Positions 1 through 10,563 are shown, counted from the first letter of the stretch. The stretch: DNA of 64,000 nucleotides from Desulfovibrio sp. (GCA_016208105.1 JACQYS010000017.1:174142-238141), one strand, 5' to 3'. Notes: a model not told the origin generated them from the sequence alone. Made by a program: numbers and translations.

Positions 1-1161
1 GCCACCAAGGCCAAACCGGGTGCTATTGGCCAATCGCAAAGCGTCCTCGGCATCGCTCACGGTGGTGATGCTGGCCACCGGACCGAAAACTTCCTCCTCG
101 AACACGGGCATTCCCGGGCGCACGTCCGCCAGGATGACCGGCCTGAAATAGAACCCCGGCCCTGCTTCAGGGCCGCCCTCCAACACCACCCGCGCCCCCA
201 TGGCCACGGACTCGCTCACCTGGCGCTCCAGGTTGCGGCGCAGGTCGTCGCGGGCCATGGGTCCGATTCGAACCTCGGGACGGGTGGGATCGCCCATTTT
301 GAGAAGCCCCACCCCGTGAGCCATCCGTTCGATGAAATCGCCCACCACAGGCCGCTCCACCAGGAACCGCTTGGCCGACACGCAGGTCTGCCCCGCGTTG
401 TAGAAACGCGCCCCCACGGCGGCCGTGGCGGCCTGGATGATATCCGCGTCAGCCAGCACGATGAAGGGATCGGACCCGCCAAGCTCCAGCACAGCTTTCT
501 TGAGCGAGGCTCCGGCGAGGGCGGCCACCGCTGCCCCGGCCCGGCAGGAGCCGGTCAGGCTGACCGCGCGCACACGCCGGTCAGCGATCACGGAAGCAAC
601 ACGTTCTTCCGCCAGGATGAGCGTGCGCATGAGATCTGGCGGAAAGCCGCACCCCGCGAAAATATCCTGCACTGCCAAAGCACAGCCTGTAACAGAGGGG
701 GCGTGCTTGAGAAGAAAGGAGTTTCCGGCCATGAGCACCGGCGCGGCGCAGCGAAGCACCTGCCAAAAGGGGAAATTCCAGGGCATGACGGCCAACACCG
801 CGCCCAGAGGGTCAAACACAACGCTTGCGTCTTCCGGTGCCCCCGCGGGTTTCTCCGGGCGAAGCATCTCCTCGGCGTTGTCCGCATAGAAGCGGCACAC
901 GTTCACGCATCGCTTCATTTCGGACAAGGATTCGCCGATGGGCTTGCCCATTTCCAGGGTGATGAGTCCGGCCAGTTCCTCCGACCGCTCGGCCATGCGC
1001 TCCGCCGCCTTGTGCAGGCAGGCGGCGCGCTCGCTCAGGCTGTGGTTCCTCCAGCAGTGCAGGGCCATCTGGTTGGCGGAAAGAATCTGTTCAACCTGGG
1101 TCGGGGTATGTTCGTCATATTCCGCAACGACCGCTCCGGTGGCGGGATTGATGCTCTTCAT
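1..1161 (-). CDS. NAD(P)-dependent aldehyde dehydrogenase, 3' end outside the window
   Basis: This is the N-terminal 387 residues of an aldehyde dehydrogenase; the reading frame runs off the window edge. It begins MKSINPATGA, typical of the succinate-semialdehyde dehydrogenase branch (Sad/GabD-like, usually about 455 residues), so some 70 residues are missing. The Rossmann-site PWNFP is at about residues 127-131, the general-base Glu at 226 in LELGG, and the catalytic Cys at 260 in NAGQTC. The family oxidises aldehydes to acids with NAD(P)+; the exact substrate cannot be read from the sequence. The ATG at 1159-1161 follows a GGGAGC ribosome site. A long open frame on the plus strand over the same bases (316-1530) is a shadow. 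It is probably a single gene, with the carboxypeptidase 72 bases upstream on the same strand. Confidence 0.9.
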   Translation of the reverse strand, partial: MKSINPATGAVVAEYDEHTPTQVEQILSANQMALHCWRNHSLSERAACLHKAAERMAERSEELAGLITLEMGKPIGESLSEMKRCVNVCRFYADNAEEMLRPEKPAGAPEDASVVFDPLGAVLAVMPWNFPFWQVLRCAAPVLMAGNSFLLKHAPSVTGCALAVQDIFAGCGFPPDLMRTLILAEERVASVIADRRVRAVSLTGSCRAGAAVAALAGASLKKAVLELGGSDPFIVLADADIIQAATAAVGARFYNAGQTCVSAKRFLVERPVVGDFIERMAHGVGLLKMGDPTRPEVRIGPMARDDLRRNLERQVSESVAMGARVVLEGGPEAGPGFYFRPVILADVRPGMPVFEEEVFGPVASITTVSDAEDALRLANSTRFGLGG

Positions 1162-1233
1162 GGATGCTCCCTAGCAAAAAAGGCGTCCAGCCGTATGGCC
1201 GGACGCCCGGATTCCCGAATATGGCGGCGTTGT

Positions 1234-2343
1234 CTACGGATTCATTGCCACTTGCTTGCCAGGCATGGCCTTCTCGGCCGCAATAATCTTGAAGCCTTCC
1301 TCAAGCAAGCGGGTTGCCTCGCGTTCGCGCACCCGGCGGTTCTTGGCCCCGAGCACCACGGCCACCAGACGGGTGTCTCCGCGTTTGGCCGTGACCACGA
1401 TGTTGAAACCGGAAGCGCAGACGAAACCTGTTTTCAGCCCGTCCACTCCTTCAACCTTGCCCAGCAGCGAGTTGGAATTATGGCGCACGCGGTTGTTGTG
1501 CATGAACTCGGTCATGGAGTGGATGGATAGGCTTTCCGGAAAACGCTTGAGATAGGCCTGGGCCAGGACGGCCATGTCCCTGGCCGTGGTCACCTGACCC
1601 TCGGCGGGCAGGCCGTTGGGATTGAAGAACTGGGAACTGGCCATGCCGAGTTCCTTGGCCTTGCGATTCATTTCATCCACGAACGGCTGGGCGTCGCCCT
1701 TGCCGAGGTACTGGGCCAACGCCACGCAACCGTCGTTGGCCGAAGCAATGGCGATGCCCTTGATGAGGTCATCGAGCGTGACGTTCTCTCCGGTCTTCAA
1801 CCGCATGTTGGACCCACCGGCATGGCTGGCTTCCTGGGTTACGGGAATGGCCTCATCCAGGCGCATGGTCCCGGCCTTGAGGCGTTCGTTGACCAGATAG
1901 AGCGTGAGGACTTTGGTAAGGGATGCGGGCGCAATGGCAGCGTCAGGTTCTTGCGCGAAGAGTACCTTGCTGGTTTCCATGTCCATGACCATTGCGGCCT
2001 TTGTATCCACCCCGAACTCGCCTTTGTACGAATCCGGCACGGGAGTGGCCTTGGGCTTGGCTGGCGCTTCGGCCTCCATCCGCTTCTTGCCCTTGGATTT
2101 GGACTTGGACTGTTCCTGGACCTTGGGAGCGTCCTTCGCGACCAGCTTGGAAGGAGAATGCTTCTTGTCCTCCTTCTTGGAGGATTTGGAAGCGGATGTT
2201 TTATGCTTGGAGGATTTGGAGGAGGTCTGAGCCTGCTTTGTGCTCTTCGTATCCGTAGTGTTGGATTTGGCCAGCACAATGTCGGCTGGGAAGAGCATGG
2301 ATAGGATGGTAAAGGCGGCTACGAACACCGTCCATCTGCGCAT
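1234..2343 (-). CDS. D-alanyl-D-alanine carboxypeptidase (PBP5/6-like, S11 family)
   Basis: Secreted or membrane-tethered penicillin-binding protein that trims the terminal D-Ala from peptidoglycan stem peptides. Residues 1-25 look like a signal peptide. Residues 26-105 form an unusually long Lys/Ser-rich, low-complexity linker before the catalytic domain. All three serine-peptidase motifs are present: SLTK at 141-144, SAN at 201-203 and KTG at 304-306. At 369 residues it stops soon after the catalytic domain, so the C-terminal beta domain and amphipathic anchor of classical PBP5 seem to be absent. The basic linker could contact anionic cell-wall polymers or lipids; that is inference. The ATG at 2343 begins the signal peptide directly. 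Confidence 0.92.
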   Translation of the reverse strand: MRRWTVFVAAFTILSMLFPADIVLAKSNTTDTKSTKQAQTSSKSSKHKTSASKSSKKEDKKHSPSKLVAKDAPKVQEQSKSKSKGKKRMEAEAPAKPKATPVPDSYKGEFGVDTKAAMVMDMETSKVLFAQEPDAAIAPASLTKVLTLYLVNERLKAGTMRLDEAIPVTQEASHAGGSNMRLKTGENVTLDDLIKGIAIASANDGCVALAQYLGKGDAQPFVDEMNRKAKELGMASSQFFNPNGLPAEGQVTTARDMAVLAQAYLKRFPESLSIHSMTEFMHNNRVRHNSNSLLGKVEGVDGLKTGFVCASGFNIVVTAKRGDTRLVAVVLGAKNRRVREREATRLLEEGFKIIAAEKAMPGKQVAMNP

Positions 2344-2451
2344 TCCGTCGATCTCCTTGGCGGCTAATAGCCGGTTGGCATCTTGGCTTGAGCCCGCACT
2401 GTCGGCCGATTTCCAGCCCAGTGCGTGAGCCCTGATCCTCCTGGCTGGCAG

Positions 2452-2493
2452 GGTACGTTCACGTCAATGAAGACGAGAAACCCCTAACGTACC
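2452..2493. repeat. Inverted repeat GGTACGTT / AACGTACC
   Basis: Perfect 8-base arms at 2452-2459 and 2486-2493, separated by 26 bases, lie in the 259-base gap upstream of the carboxypeptidase gene. They could be a regulator-binding dyad, but the wide spacing and short arms make chance possible. I see nothing else convincing in this gap. Confidence 0.35.
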
Positions 2494-2602
2494 AGGGAGG
2501 GCGTATGCAACCATTTTTTTCAGTTCCGTAAGCAACACAACATGTCACTGCTGTAATGTTGCAGTGCGAGCCACAGTTAATGCAGTACAGTGCAGAGGAG
2601 CA

Positions 2603-3226
2603 TCAGGGATTCTGCGTCTGGGGATCGGGCTGCTTTCCCTGGATGACATCACCTTGATTTTCCTTGCTTTTCTCGCCAGGCTTCGTCTCTGCAGGCACCC
2701 CAGATGCGGCTTCCTGCCTGGGTTCCGGAGGGGTCAACCGCGACAGGTCGCCCTCCAGTTGTCCCACAAGCAACTCCGCGGCAGTTGCTATGGAGCGCAG
2801 GTCGGATTTGGCATAGGCGCTGCGGGCGGCCACGATATTGCCGCTGGCCACATCAACAAGCCGCGCGTCCAGGCGAACCGAATTGCCGGTTTTGGCCACC
2901 GACCCGGTGAGCACCCCCTGGGCCCCGACCATGGAGCCAATGGCCTGGGCCGCAGTGCCCGGAGAGTTGGACCCTTGGCCGAACTGCATTTCGTCCAGCA
3001 CTTTCTTAAGGGCCGCTCGCTCCACGACACCGAACGAACCGGAATTCACGGCAGCCGTGAGAAGAAACTCGGCCGAAACCCGGCCCAGGTTCTCTTTTTC
3101 AGCCTCGGTGGTCACCGGGTCGAATTCCAGGATGGCGATCTTGAAGAGCTTGGGTTTGGCCTGGGCAAAAGCCCATGCGGGACAAGCCAAAATCAAGAAG
3201 ATGAGCATCAATGCGAGCTTACGCAT
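2603..3226 (-). CDS. Exported CsgG/FlgO-family protein
   Basis: A 207-residue exported protein. The first 22 residues (MRKLALMLIF onward) form a signal peptide ending near AFAQA; an LILAC stretch inside it could alternatively be a weak lipobox. The mature part resembles the CsgG/FlgO/LpoB-type fold: a beta-strand FKIAILEFDP, then VVERAALKKVLDEM, then GAQGVLTGSVAKTG and a strand ending VASGNIVAA. Proteins of this type sit at the outer membrane or periplasm and work in secretion, flagellar outer-membrane assembly or peptidoglycan-synthase activation. Which role applies is unknown. The C-terminal 35 residues are Pro/Glu/Lys-rich and probably disordered. The ATG at 3224-3226 is chosen because GGAGG lies 6 bases upstream and the signal peptide starts there; an in-frame extension to 3310 is open but unlikely. 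Confidence 0.75.
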   Translation of the reverse strand: MRKLALMLIFLILACPAWAFAQAKPKLFKIAILEFDPVTTEAEKENLGRVSAEFLLTAAVNSGSFGVVERAALKKVLDEMQFGQGSNSPGTAAQAIGSMVGAQGVLTGSVAKTGNSVRLDARLVDVASGNIVAARSAYAKSDLRSIATAAELLVGQLEGDLSRLTPPEPRQEAASGVPAETKPGEKSKENQGDVIQGKQPDPQTQNP

Positions 3227-3357
3227 AAGAGCCTCCAAAACGCGCGGAACATACCCGGAAGGGACGCAAGCCGCAAGGCCGGTTTGGACACCATCGGGCC
3301 GCAAGCTCATTCGAGGCAGGAAAGACCCCTCGGCTCCGTGCCAAACCGATTATTACC

Positions 3358-3389
3358 AATAAAAACGCCGGGTGGATCACCACCCGGCG
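3358..3389 (-). terminator. Rho-independent terminator
   Basis: Perfect 10-base arms CGCCGGGTGG (3366-3375) and CCACCCGGCG (3380-3389) with a 4-base loop. Read on the minus strand they are followed by TTTTTATT. It terminates the unknown gene at 3418-3951. Confidence 0.85.
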
Positions 3390-3417
3390 CTGAAATCAGT
3401 CTTTGACAACGTCTAGG

Positions 3418-3951
3418 CTACTGCCTGACGGAACGCTCGAAGCGCGATTCCTTGCGCTCAATCAGGTAGCGGGCGAAATCCGCGGCGTCCATGAACACCA
3501 CGTCCGGCGAACCGTCCGCCTGAGCGATCGGAGCGAACTGGCCCAGCATTCCGGCATCCTCGTGGATCCACCACTTTCCAGCCGGGATATTGGTGCCGCA
3601 GCAAGGCGTGGTCAGGCCTGACTCCGCATAGCCCCAGCGCTGCCCCTTGAACTTGGGCATGTTGGTGCATACGCTCTCCACCAGGGCGTCGATGTCGGCA
3701 TCGGTGATCTCTGACTTGTGCTTCCAGTAGTCCAGGCGGCGGACTTCAACAGCAAGTTTGCGGATTTCCCCGTACAGTTCATCCAGGGTGGGGGTGGCGT
3801 GGGAGAAGGTGCGGCGGCGCTTGGCAGGATCCAGCACATAGAAATATTCGTACCCTCCGGCGGGGAGTTCCTCGCCGGTCTTGGCCACCTGGTACCCTTT
3901 GGGCAATACGTCCTCCACCAGTCGGCGGAGATTCATTGGAACCTGATTCAT
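3418..3951 (-). CDS. Unrecognised 177-residue protein
   Basis: I do not recognise this protein. It is soluble, without signal peptide or membrane segments. Residues 20-50 are rich in aromatic residues (GGYEYFYVLD), a charged helical part follows, and the middle carries GLTTPCCGTNIPAG with a CC pair followed by KWWIHEDAGMLGQF. The Cys pair with nearby His and Asp could be a metal site, but that is only a guess. The gene is isolated, ends in a strong terminator, and is divergent from the small gene at 4202. The start at 3951 has only a weak AAGAG ribosome site, and an internal ATG five codons later is an alternative. Codon use looks like the neighbours. Confidence 0.65.
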   Translation of the reverse strand: MNQVPMNLRRLVEDVLPKGYQVAKTGEELPAGGYEYFYVLDPAKRRRTFSHATPTLDELYGEIRKLAVEVRRLDYWKHKSEITDADIDALVESVCTNMPKFKGQRWGYAESGLTTPCCGTNIPAGKWWIHEDAGMLGQFAPIAQADGSPDVVFMDAADFARYLIERKESRFERSVRQ

Positions 3952-4008
3952 TGTTTAAACTCTTGAAATGCGGATGTTTTCTTTCCACTCTCGCTGCACA
4001 GCCCAATG

Positions 4009-4037
4009 TCATTATGCTCTGTTGCGTTACTTGTAAA
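4009..4037 (-). promoter_or_regulatory. Possible sigma-70 promoter for the 3418-3951 gene
   Basis: On the minus strand TTTACA (4037-4032) and TAATGA (4014-4009) are separated by 17 bases, about 60 bases upstream of the start codon. The -10 is imperfect. Confidence 0.35.
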
Positions 4038-4201
4038 GGGCCATTGCATTACATTTCGCTTTAAATCGCCGTTTTTCGCACACGCCTTCACGTGATTGCG
4101 TGGCTAAGCCTCAAAGACCCGACCCAACAGTCAGTGTCAGCTGGCCGGAACTGTCGACATCTTCCATGAAACAGCCTACCTAATCTTCCGGAGGCCGTTC
4201 C

Positions 4202-4438
4202 ATGAAGTACATCATTTTTGAGGATTTCGCCGGACAACCCGCTCCCATATTGTTTCCCGGCAGGATAAGCCATGGCGAGATGCGCGAGCTCGTTCCCTAC
4301 TCCAGCGTGATTTCAGCCGGCTATGTGGAGATTACGGACTCAACCTTCCATGTACACGGGCACTCCGTGTCGCTTGGCGTGAAATCTCGCCCTCAGGACT
4401 TGGAAATCATAAAGCGCCACCTGGCCCCCGAGGCCTAG
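4202..4438 (+). CDS. Small unrecognised protein (78 residues)
   Basis: A short gene with a strong ribosome site (GGAGG, 7 bases before the ATG) and a compact, globular-looking sequence starting MKYIIFEDFAG and ending with a helix DLEIIKRHLAPEA. No signal peptide, membrane segment or cysteine is present. It lies 73 bases upstream of another small gene and the plsC-RNase J pair, all on the same strand, so co-transcription is possible. The function is unknown to me; the clean ribosome site and normal codon use argue that it is real. Confidence 0.65.
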   Translation: MKYIIFEDFAGQPAPILFPGRISHGEMRELVPYSSVISAGYVEITDSTFHVHGHSVSLGVKSRPQDLEIIKRHLAPEA

Positions 4439-4511
4439 ATTTTTGCCCCCGTCGAGGGTACAGACCCCCCTGTCTTGCTCCCATCTCATACATCCTAATT
4501 TGGAGAATCAC

Positions 4512-4724
4512 GTGGAAGAATTTGAAATTGATCCCCAGGATCTGCTCCTGGAAAACGCCTTGCGCGTCGTTTTCAAGGCTGCCGACATGCTTGACGCCGA
4601 GGGCCTGACCCCGTCGCAACTCAAGGACCTGTCCGGAGCACTCCGCGACGCAACCGAAATCGTGCTGTCCATCGAATCCGCCTGCGGTTGTGATCACGAT
4701 CACGACATCGAGGAAACCGAGTAG
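4512..4724 (+). CDS. Small acidic protein with Cys/His/Asp tail
   Basis: A 70-residue, strongly acidic, helical protein. It begins VEEFEIDPQD at a GTG (4512) that follows TGGAGA with good spacing; the longer frame from 4443 lacks a ribosome site and ORF-like composition. The C-terminus reads ACGCDHDHDIEE, a cluster of Cys, His and Asp that could bind a metal ion, though this is only suggested by composition. It ends 8 bases before plsC, so it very likely shares a transcript with plsC and RNase J. I do not recognise a family. Confidence 0.65.
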   Translation: MEEFEIDPQDLLLENALRVVFKAADMLDAEGLTPSQLKDLSGALRDATEIVLSIESACGCDHDHDIEETE

Positions 4725-4732
4725 CGCCCTTG

Positions 4733-5464
4733 ATGGCAATACTCCATCGAACTCTCTTTATCCTTATCTTTCCGCCCCTTACGGCCGTGATCTCCAGCTT
4801 GTGCTGGCTCACGGCCGGGGTCGGGGAGAACGCTCGCCTGGCGCATTGGATTGAACGCCAGTGGGCCAGAATCGGCCTCTGCCTCGCCGGGGTACGTGTC
4901 CATGTGGACCTGTCCCGGCTCGATCCGGCCGCGCCTTACGTATTCATGGCCAACCACCAGAGCCAATTCGACATCCTGGTGCTGTTCGCCGTTCTCAAGC
5001 ACTGGAACCTGCGCTTCGTTGCCAAGGAAAGCCTGTTCAAGATTCCTCTGTTCGGCCCTGCAATGCTTCGTACCGGGCATATCCCCATTCTGCGCGAAAA
5101 CTCGCGCAAGGCCATGAAGTCCATCGATGACGCGGTGGAGGCGGCCAAACGGGGAATCTCCGTGCTCATCTTTCCGGAGGGAACACGCTCGAACGACTGC
5201 GAGCAACTGGGTGAATTCAAGATCGGCGGCATGATAATGGCCCTTAAATGCAAGATTCCCGTGGCCCCGGTCATCATCACCGGGACATGGCCCGTTCTGC
5301 CCCGTGGATCCTGGCTGCCAAAACCCGGAGAGGTCCGCGTGGAGGCCCTGGAACCGTTCGACCCTTCCGAGCGTTTCACCATCAAGCAGCGTGAACAATT
5401 CAAGGCATGGTTCAAGCAGTTTATGGACGAGGCCTACCAGGAGAGAAACTCATGTCCGGTGTGA
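4733..5464 (+). CDS. plsC: 1-acyl-sn-glycerol-3-phosphate acyltransferase (PlsC)
   Basis: This 243-residue enzyme transfers a second acyl group to lysophosphatidic acid, giving phosphatidic acid at the inner membrane. An N-terminal hydrophobic helix (residues 7-28) anchors it. The catalytic NHx4D motif is NHQSQFD at 74-80 and the phosphate-binding FPEGTRS is at 147-153. The length is normal for PlsC. The ATG at 4733 is preceded by an in-frame TTG at 4730, and either could be used. The stop codon lies 13 bases inside the RNase J gene, so the two are translationally coupled. PlsX of the same pathway is encoded at 55201. Confidence 0.93.
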   Translation: MAILHRTLFILIFPPLTAVISSLCWLTAGVGENARLAHWIERQWARIGLCLAGVRVHVDLSRLDPAAPYVFMANHQSQFDILVLFAVLKHWNLRFVAKESLFKIPLFGPAMLRTGHIPILRENSRKAMKSIDDAVEAAKRGISVLIFPEGTRSNDCEQLGEFKIGGMIMALKCKIPVAPVIITGTWPVLPRGSWLPKPGEVRVEALEPFDPSERFTIKQREQFKAWFKQFMDEAYQERNSCPV

Positions 5465-7101
5465 CCATCTACCCCCTGGGCGGCCTTGGCGAGATCGGCA
5501 TGAACTGCATGCTCATCGGCTCCGGGGACAGCATGGTCCTGGTGGACTGCGGCCTCATGTTCCCCGAGGACTACCTCTTCGGCGTGGACGTGGTGATTCC
5601 TCGCTTCGACTTTATCCTGGCCCGCAAGGAAAAGCTCAAGGCCATCGTGCTCACCCACGGTCACGAGGACCATATCGGCGCCCTGCCCTGGCTTCTGCCC
5701 TATGTGGACGCCCCCATCTACGGTTCGCCCTTCACCCTTGCCCTGGTCTCCAAGAAGCTCGACGAGCACGACCTCCTCAAGTTCGCGGACCTGCGCCCGG
5801 TGAAACAAAACGACCGCGTGGAGATTGGACCCTTCGCCTTCAACTTCTTCCAGGTGTGTCATTCCATTGTTCAGAGTTTCGGCCTTGGCATAGAGACTCC
5901 GGCCGGGCGCATCGTTCATACAGGCGACTTCAAGATCGACCGCTACCCCCTGGACGGCCACCAGACCGACCTGGACGCCTTCCGCTCCTTCTCCGACCCC
6001 GGGGTTTTGTGCATGCTCTCGGATTCCACAAACGTGGAACGCGAAGGCTTCGCCCTGACCGAGATGGAGATCAAAAAATCCCTGGGCGAAATTTTCCGCC
6101 AAGCCACCGGGCGCATCATCGTCACGCTTTTCTCCAGCCATATCCAGCGCATGCAGGAAATATTCGACCTGGCCCACGACACGGGCAAACGAGTGGCGGT
6201 CAACGGCAAGAGCCTGGCCACCAACATCGAGCTGGCCCGGGACCTGGGGTACCTGCGAATGCCCCCCGGAGTGTGGGCTTCCATGGACGAGATGCCCGGG
6301 CTGCCCCTGGACAAGTCCGTGCTTATGGTCACCGGTTCCCAGGGCGAACCGCTTTCCGCGCTCTCACGCCTAGCCGCGGGAGAGCACCGCCAGCTCAAGG
6401 TGCAGCCCGGCGATTTGGTGCTCATGAGTTCCCGCTTCATTCCAGGCAATATCCGGGCCATCCACAAGCTCATCGACAAGCTCTACCGCCTGGGGGCGGA
6501 AGTTCTGTATGACCGTGTGCAGGCCATCCACGCATCCGGCCACGCCCACCGCGAGGAATTGGCCATCATGCTTGACACCGTGCGCCCCAAGTTCTTCATC
6601 CCGGTGCACGGCGAATACCGCCATCTGGTCAAGCACCGCCGCCTGGCCCTTGAGCACGGCGTTACCCCGGAGCGGGCCATCATCGTGGAGGACGGCCAGC
6701 CCATAACCTTCCTGGAGGAAGGGGGCATACGCCTGGAGGACTCCATCCTGGTGGAGCAGGTCTACGTGGACGGCAAGGGTGTGGGCGATGTGGGGCAGAG
6801 CGTGCTCAAGGAGCGGCAGCTCCTGGCCGGCGAGGGGATGGTGGTGGTCATGCTGGTCATGGACGACAAGACCGGCGAAATAATGATCGGGCCCAACCTC
6901 ATATCCAAGGGTTTCGTGTTCGAACAGCAGTATTCCCATGTGCTCGAAGACGCCAAGTGTGTCATCTTGGACACCATCGACAGCGTACCTCCCGGCAACC
7001 CCGACAAGTTGAAGGAGCGTATCCGCTCCTCGCTGCGCCGCTTCTTCCGCAAGGTGCTGGAGCGCGACCCGGTGGTGGTGCCGCTGGTCATCTCTCTCTA
7101 G
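5452..7101 (+). CDS. rnj: Ribonuclease J
   Basis: A 549-residue metallo-beta-lactamase / beta-CASP ribonuclease with endo- and 5'-3' exonuclease activity, acting in mRNA decay and rRNA maturation. The zinc motif HxHxDH is HGHEDH at 69-74, followed by the expected later metal ligands (HTGDFKID, SDSTN region, and HVSGHA-type sequence HASGHAHREE). The C-terminal domain is present, so length is full. The start at 5452 has AGGAGAG upstream and lies inside plsC; the frame is open to 5407 but the family begins here. No second RNase J copy is in this window. Confidence 0.95.
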   Translation: MSGVTIYPLGGLGEIGMNCMLIGSGDSMVLVDCGLMFPEDYLFGVDVVIPRFDFILARKEKLKAIVLTHGHEDHIGALPWLLPYVDAPIYGSPFTLALVSKKLDEHDLLKFADLRPVKQNDRVEIGPFAFNFFQVCHSIVQSFGLGIETPAGRIVHTGDFKIDRYPLDGHQTDLDAFRSFSDPGVLCMLSDSTNVEREGFALTEMEIKKSLGEIFRQATGRIIVTLFSSHIQRMQEIFDLAHDTGKRVAVNGKSLATNIELARDLGYLRMPPGVWASMDEMPGLPLDKSVLMVTGSQGEPLSALSRLAAGEHRQLKVQPGDLVLMSSRFIPGNIRAIHKLIDKLYRLGAEVLYDRVQAIHASGHAHREELAIMLDTVRPKFFIPVHGEYRHLVKHRRLALEHGVTPERAIIVEDGQPITFLEEGGIRLEDSILVEQVYVDGKGVGDVGQSVLKERQLLAGEGMVVVMLVMDDKTGEIMIGPNLISKGFVFEQQYSHVLEDAKCVILDTIDSVPPGNPDKLKERIRSSLRRFFRKVLERDPVVVPLVISL

Positions 7102-7231
7102 AACGCACGGCGGCACGGCGGAGACGGATCCCTACGCCTTTCCGCTGTCCCAGTTCTCGGCTGAATCCTCACCTTCCAAGGCTACGCCCACCTTCTTGTG
7201 AGCAAAAAGCACCAGAGATGGAAATTCCCAC

Positions 7232-7260
7232 TTGCCAAAGCGGACCGATCGTCGTAGCTA
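7232..7260 (+). promoter_or_regulatory. Likely sigma-70 promoter of rpsB-tsf
   Basis: TTGCCA (7232-7237) and TAGCTA (7255-7260) with a 17-base spacer, about 100 bases upstream of the rpsB start. This leaves a leader of roughly 95 bases, in which S2 autoregulation could act; no clear structure is asserted. Confidence 0.5.
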
Positions 7261-7362
7261 GTCCTGCTTTCTAACTTCACACACGCCGGAAACTCCCCGA
7301 GGGTGCCCGCAAGGGCCGGAGGATGGACCCCGGTGTGGAGGAACAACCCAAAGGAGGGCCAC

Positions 7363-8163
7363 ATGGCCTACGTAACTATGAAGCAGCTTCTGGAGACCGG
7401 TGTTCACTTCGGTCACCAGACCCGCCGTTGGAACCCCAAAATGCGCCCCTTCATCTTCGGCGCCCGCAACGGCATCCACATCATCGACCTGCAGCAGACC
7501 GTCAAGCTGTTCCAGAAGGCCCACGATTTCCTGGTTGACACCGTGGCCCAGGGCGGACGCATCATTTTCGTCGGCACCAAGCGCCAGGCCCAGGAAGCCG
7601 TGAGGAAAGAGGCCGAGCGTTCCGGCCAGTTCTTCGTCACCCACCGCTGGATGGGCGGCATGCTCACCAACTTCCAGACCATCCGCGGTTCCATCGACCG
7701 CTTGAAGAAGCTGGAGACCGCCTTCGAAGACGGCTCCATCCACAAGCGCTACCATAAGAAAGAAATCTCCATGTATGGCCGCGAGGTCACCAAGTTGAAC
7801 GCTACCTTGGGCGGCATCAAGGACATGGACGGGCTGCCCACGGCCGCCTTCATCATCGACCCCAAGCGTGAAGAGATCGCCGTCCAGGAATGCCGCAAGC
7901 TGGGCATACCGGTTGTGGCTGTCGTGGACACCAACTGCGATCCCGATGTCATCGACTATATCATCCCCGGCAACGACGACGCCATCCGGGCCATCAAGCT
8001 TTTCGTCACCTGCGTGGCCGACGCCTGCCTGGAAGGCGAAGCCTCCCGCAAGGACCAGGGCGCCGAAGCACGCGAGCAGAAAGAAGAAGTGAAGCCCGAG
8101 CCCGCGGCTGAAGCTGAAGTTGCAGCCGAGGCCGAAGCGGCCGTGGAACAGGAGGTTCAGTAA
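7363..8163 (+). CDS. rpsB: 30S ribosomal protein S2
   Basis: Standard bacterial S2 of the small ribosomal subunit, starting [20 protein letters not shown] with an ideal AAAGGAGG ribosome site. The core includes [20 protein letters not shown] and [13 protein letters not shown]. The last 35 residues are an Ala/Glu-rich acidic extension beyond the usual S2 core, giving 266 residues. The frame is open upstream to 7303, but the family N-terminus and ribosome site fix the start at 7363. tsf follows after 2 bases, the classical rpsB-tsf pair. Confidence 0.98.
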   Translation: MAYVTMKQLLETGVHFGHQTRRWNPKMRPFIFGARNGIHIIDLQQTVKLFQKAHDFLVDTVAQGGRIIFVGTKRQAQEAVRKEAERSGQFFVTHRWMGGMLTNFQTIRGSIDRLKKLETAFEDGSIHKRYHKKEISMYGREVTKLNATLGGIKDMDGLPTAAFIIDPKREEIAVQECRKLGIPVVAVVDTNCDPDVIDYIIPGNDDAIRAIKLFVTCVADACLEGEASRKDQGAEAREQKEEVKPEPAAEAEVAAEAEAAVEQEVQ

Positions 8164-8165
8164 TC

Positions 8166-8777
<612 letters not shown>

Positions 8778-8786
8778 CGCAAAAAG

Positions 8787-8810
8787 CGGGCCGCAAGGCC
8801 CGTTTTTTTT
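8787..8810 (+). terminator. Terminator of rpsB-tsf
   Basis: CGGGCC (8787-8792), GCAA loop, GGCCCG (8797-8802), then eight T residues. Confidence 0.9.
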
Positions 8811-9826
<1,016 letters not shown>

Positions 9827-9836
9827 GGAGAGCAGC

Positions 9837-10391
9837 ATGGATACCGTGCTCAAGGACGCCAAGACCCGCATGGAAAAGGCCGTGGCCGCCTTGGAGAAGG
9901 AATTCTCCCATTTGCGCACCGGAAGGGCCTCCGTGACCCTCTTGGATGGGCTGAAAGTGGATTACTACGGGACTCTGACCCCCATCGACCAGATCGCCTC
10001 TCTCTCTACGCCCGATAGCCGGACCATCACCATCCAGCCTTGGGACCGGGCCGCGTTCGGATTGGTGGAAAAGGCCATCCTGAAATCCGACCTGGGGCTC
10101 ACCCCGGTCAATGACGGCAAGATCATCCGCATCGGCATCCCTCCCCTCACGGAGGATCGCCGCAAAGATCTGGTCAAGGTGGCCAAGAAATACACCGAGG
10201 AAGCCAAGGTGGCTGTGCGCAACATCCGACGCGACGCCAACGACGCCTTGAAAAAGCTCCAGAAGGACAAGGCCATCTCCGAGGATGACCTGCGCAAAGG
10301 CGAGGCCGACATCCAAAAAACCACCGACTCCTATGTGACCAAGCTCGACCAGAGCCTAGCCAGGAAGGAGAAGGAGATCATGGAGATCTAG
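9837..10391 (+). CDS. frr: Ribosome recycling factor
   Basis: Splits post-termination ribosomes together with EF-G. The 184-residue length is normal, and the sequence contains [20 protein letters not shown] and a C-terminal three-helix region with [16 protein letters not shown] perfect AAGGAGA ribosome site precedes the ATG. It sits 10 bases after pyrH and 172 bases before uppS. Confidence 0.98.
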   Translation: MDTVLKDAKTRMEKAVAALEKEFSHLRTGRASVTLLDGLKVDYYGTLTPIDQIASLSTPDSRTITIQPWDRAAFGLVEKAILKSDLGLTPVNDGKIIRIGIPPLTEDRRKDLVKVAKKYTEEAKVAVRNIRRDANDALKKLQKDKAISEDDLRKGEADIQKTTDSYVTKLDQSLARKEKEIMEI

Positions 10392-10507
10392 CGGACGTTG
10401 CCCCTTCCTTTCGTGCAAAGCGGCGGTGAACCCAAGACGCCACGTGGAAGGGGATTCCAAAGGGCGTACCCCCTTGGCCGCCACAGGCTCTCACCCAACG
10501 AGTTTTT

Positions 10508-10536
10508 GGCCCCCAAGACGATCCGCCTTGGGGGCC
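10508..10536. repeat. Intergenic hairpin between frr and uppS
   Basis: Perfect arms GGCCCCCAAG (10508-10517) and CTTGGGGGCC (10527-10536) around a 9-base loop. There is no T run, so it is more likely a transcript-stability or partial-termination hairpin than a full terminator. Confidence 0.5.
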
Positions 10537-10563
10537 GCGCTCTTCACTCAGCAGGAAACGCCG

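Noticed and set aside
316..1530. 404-codon open frame on the plus strand
   Set aside because: It lies antisense over the aldehyde dehydrogenase and carboxypeptidase genes, which have clear motifs; the translation has no family character.
5304..6512. 402-codon open frame on the plus strand
   Set aside because: Shadow of plsC and RNase J in another phase, Arg/Pro/His-rich composition.
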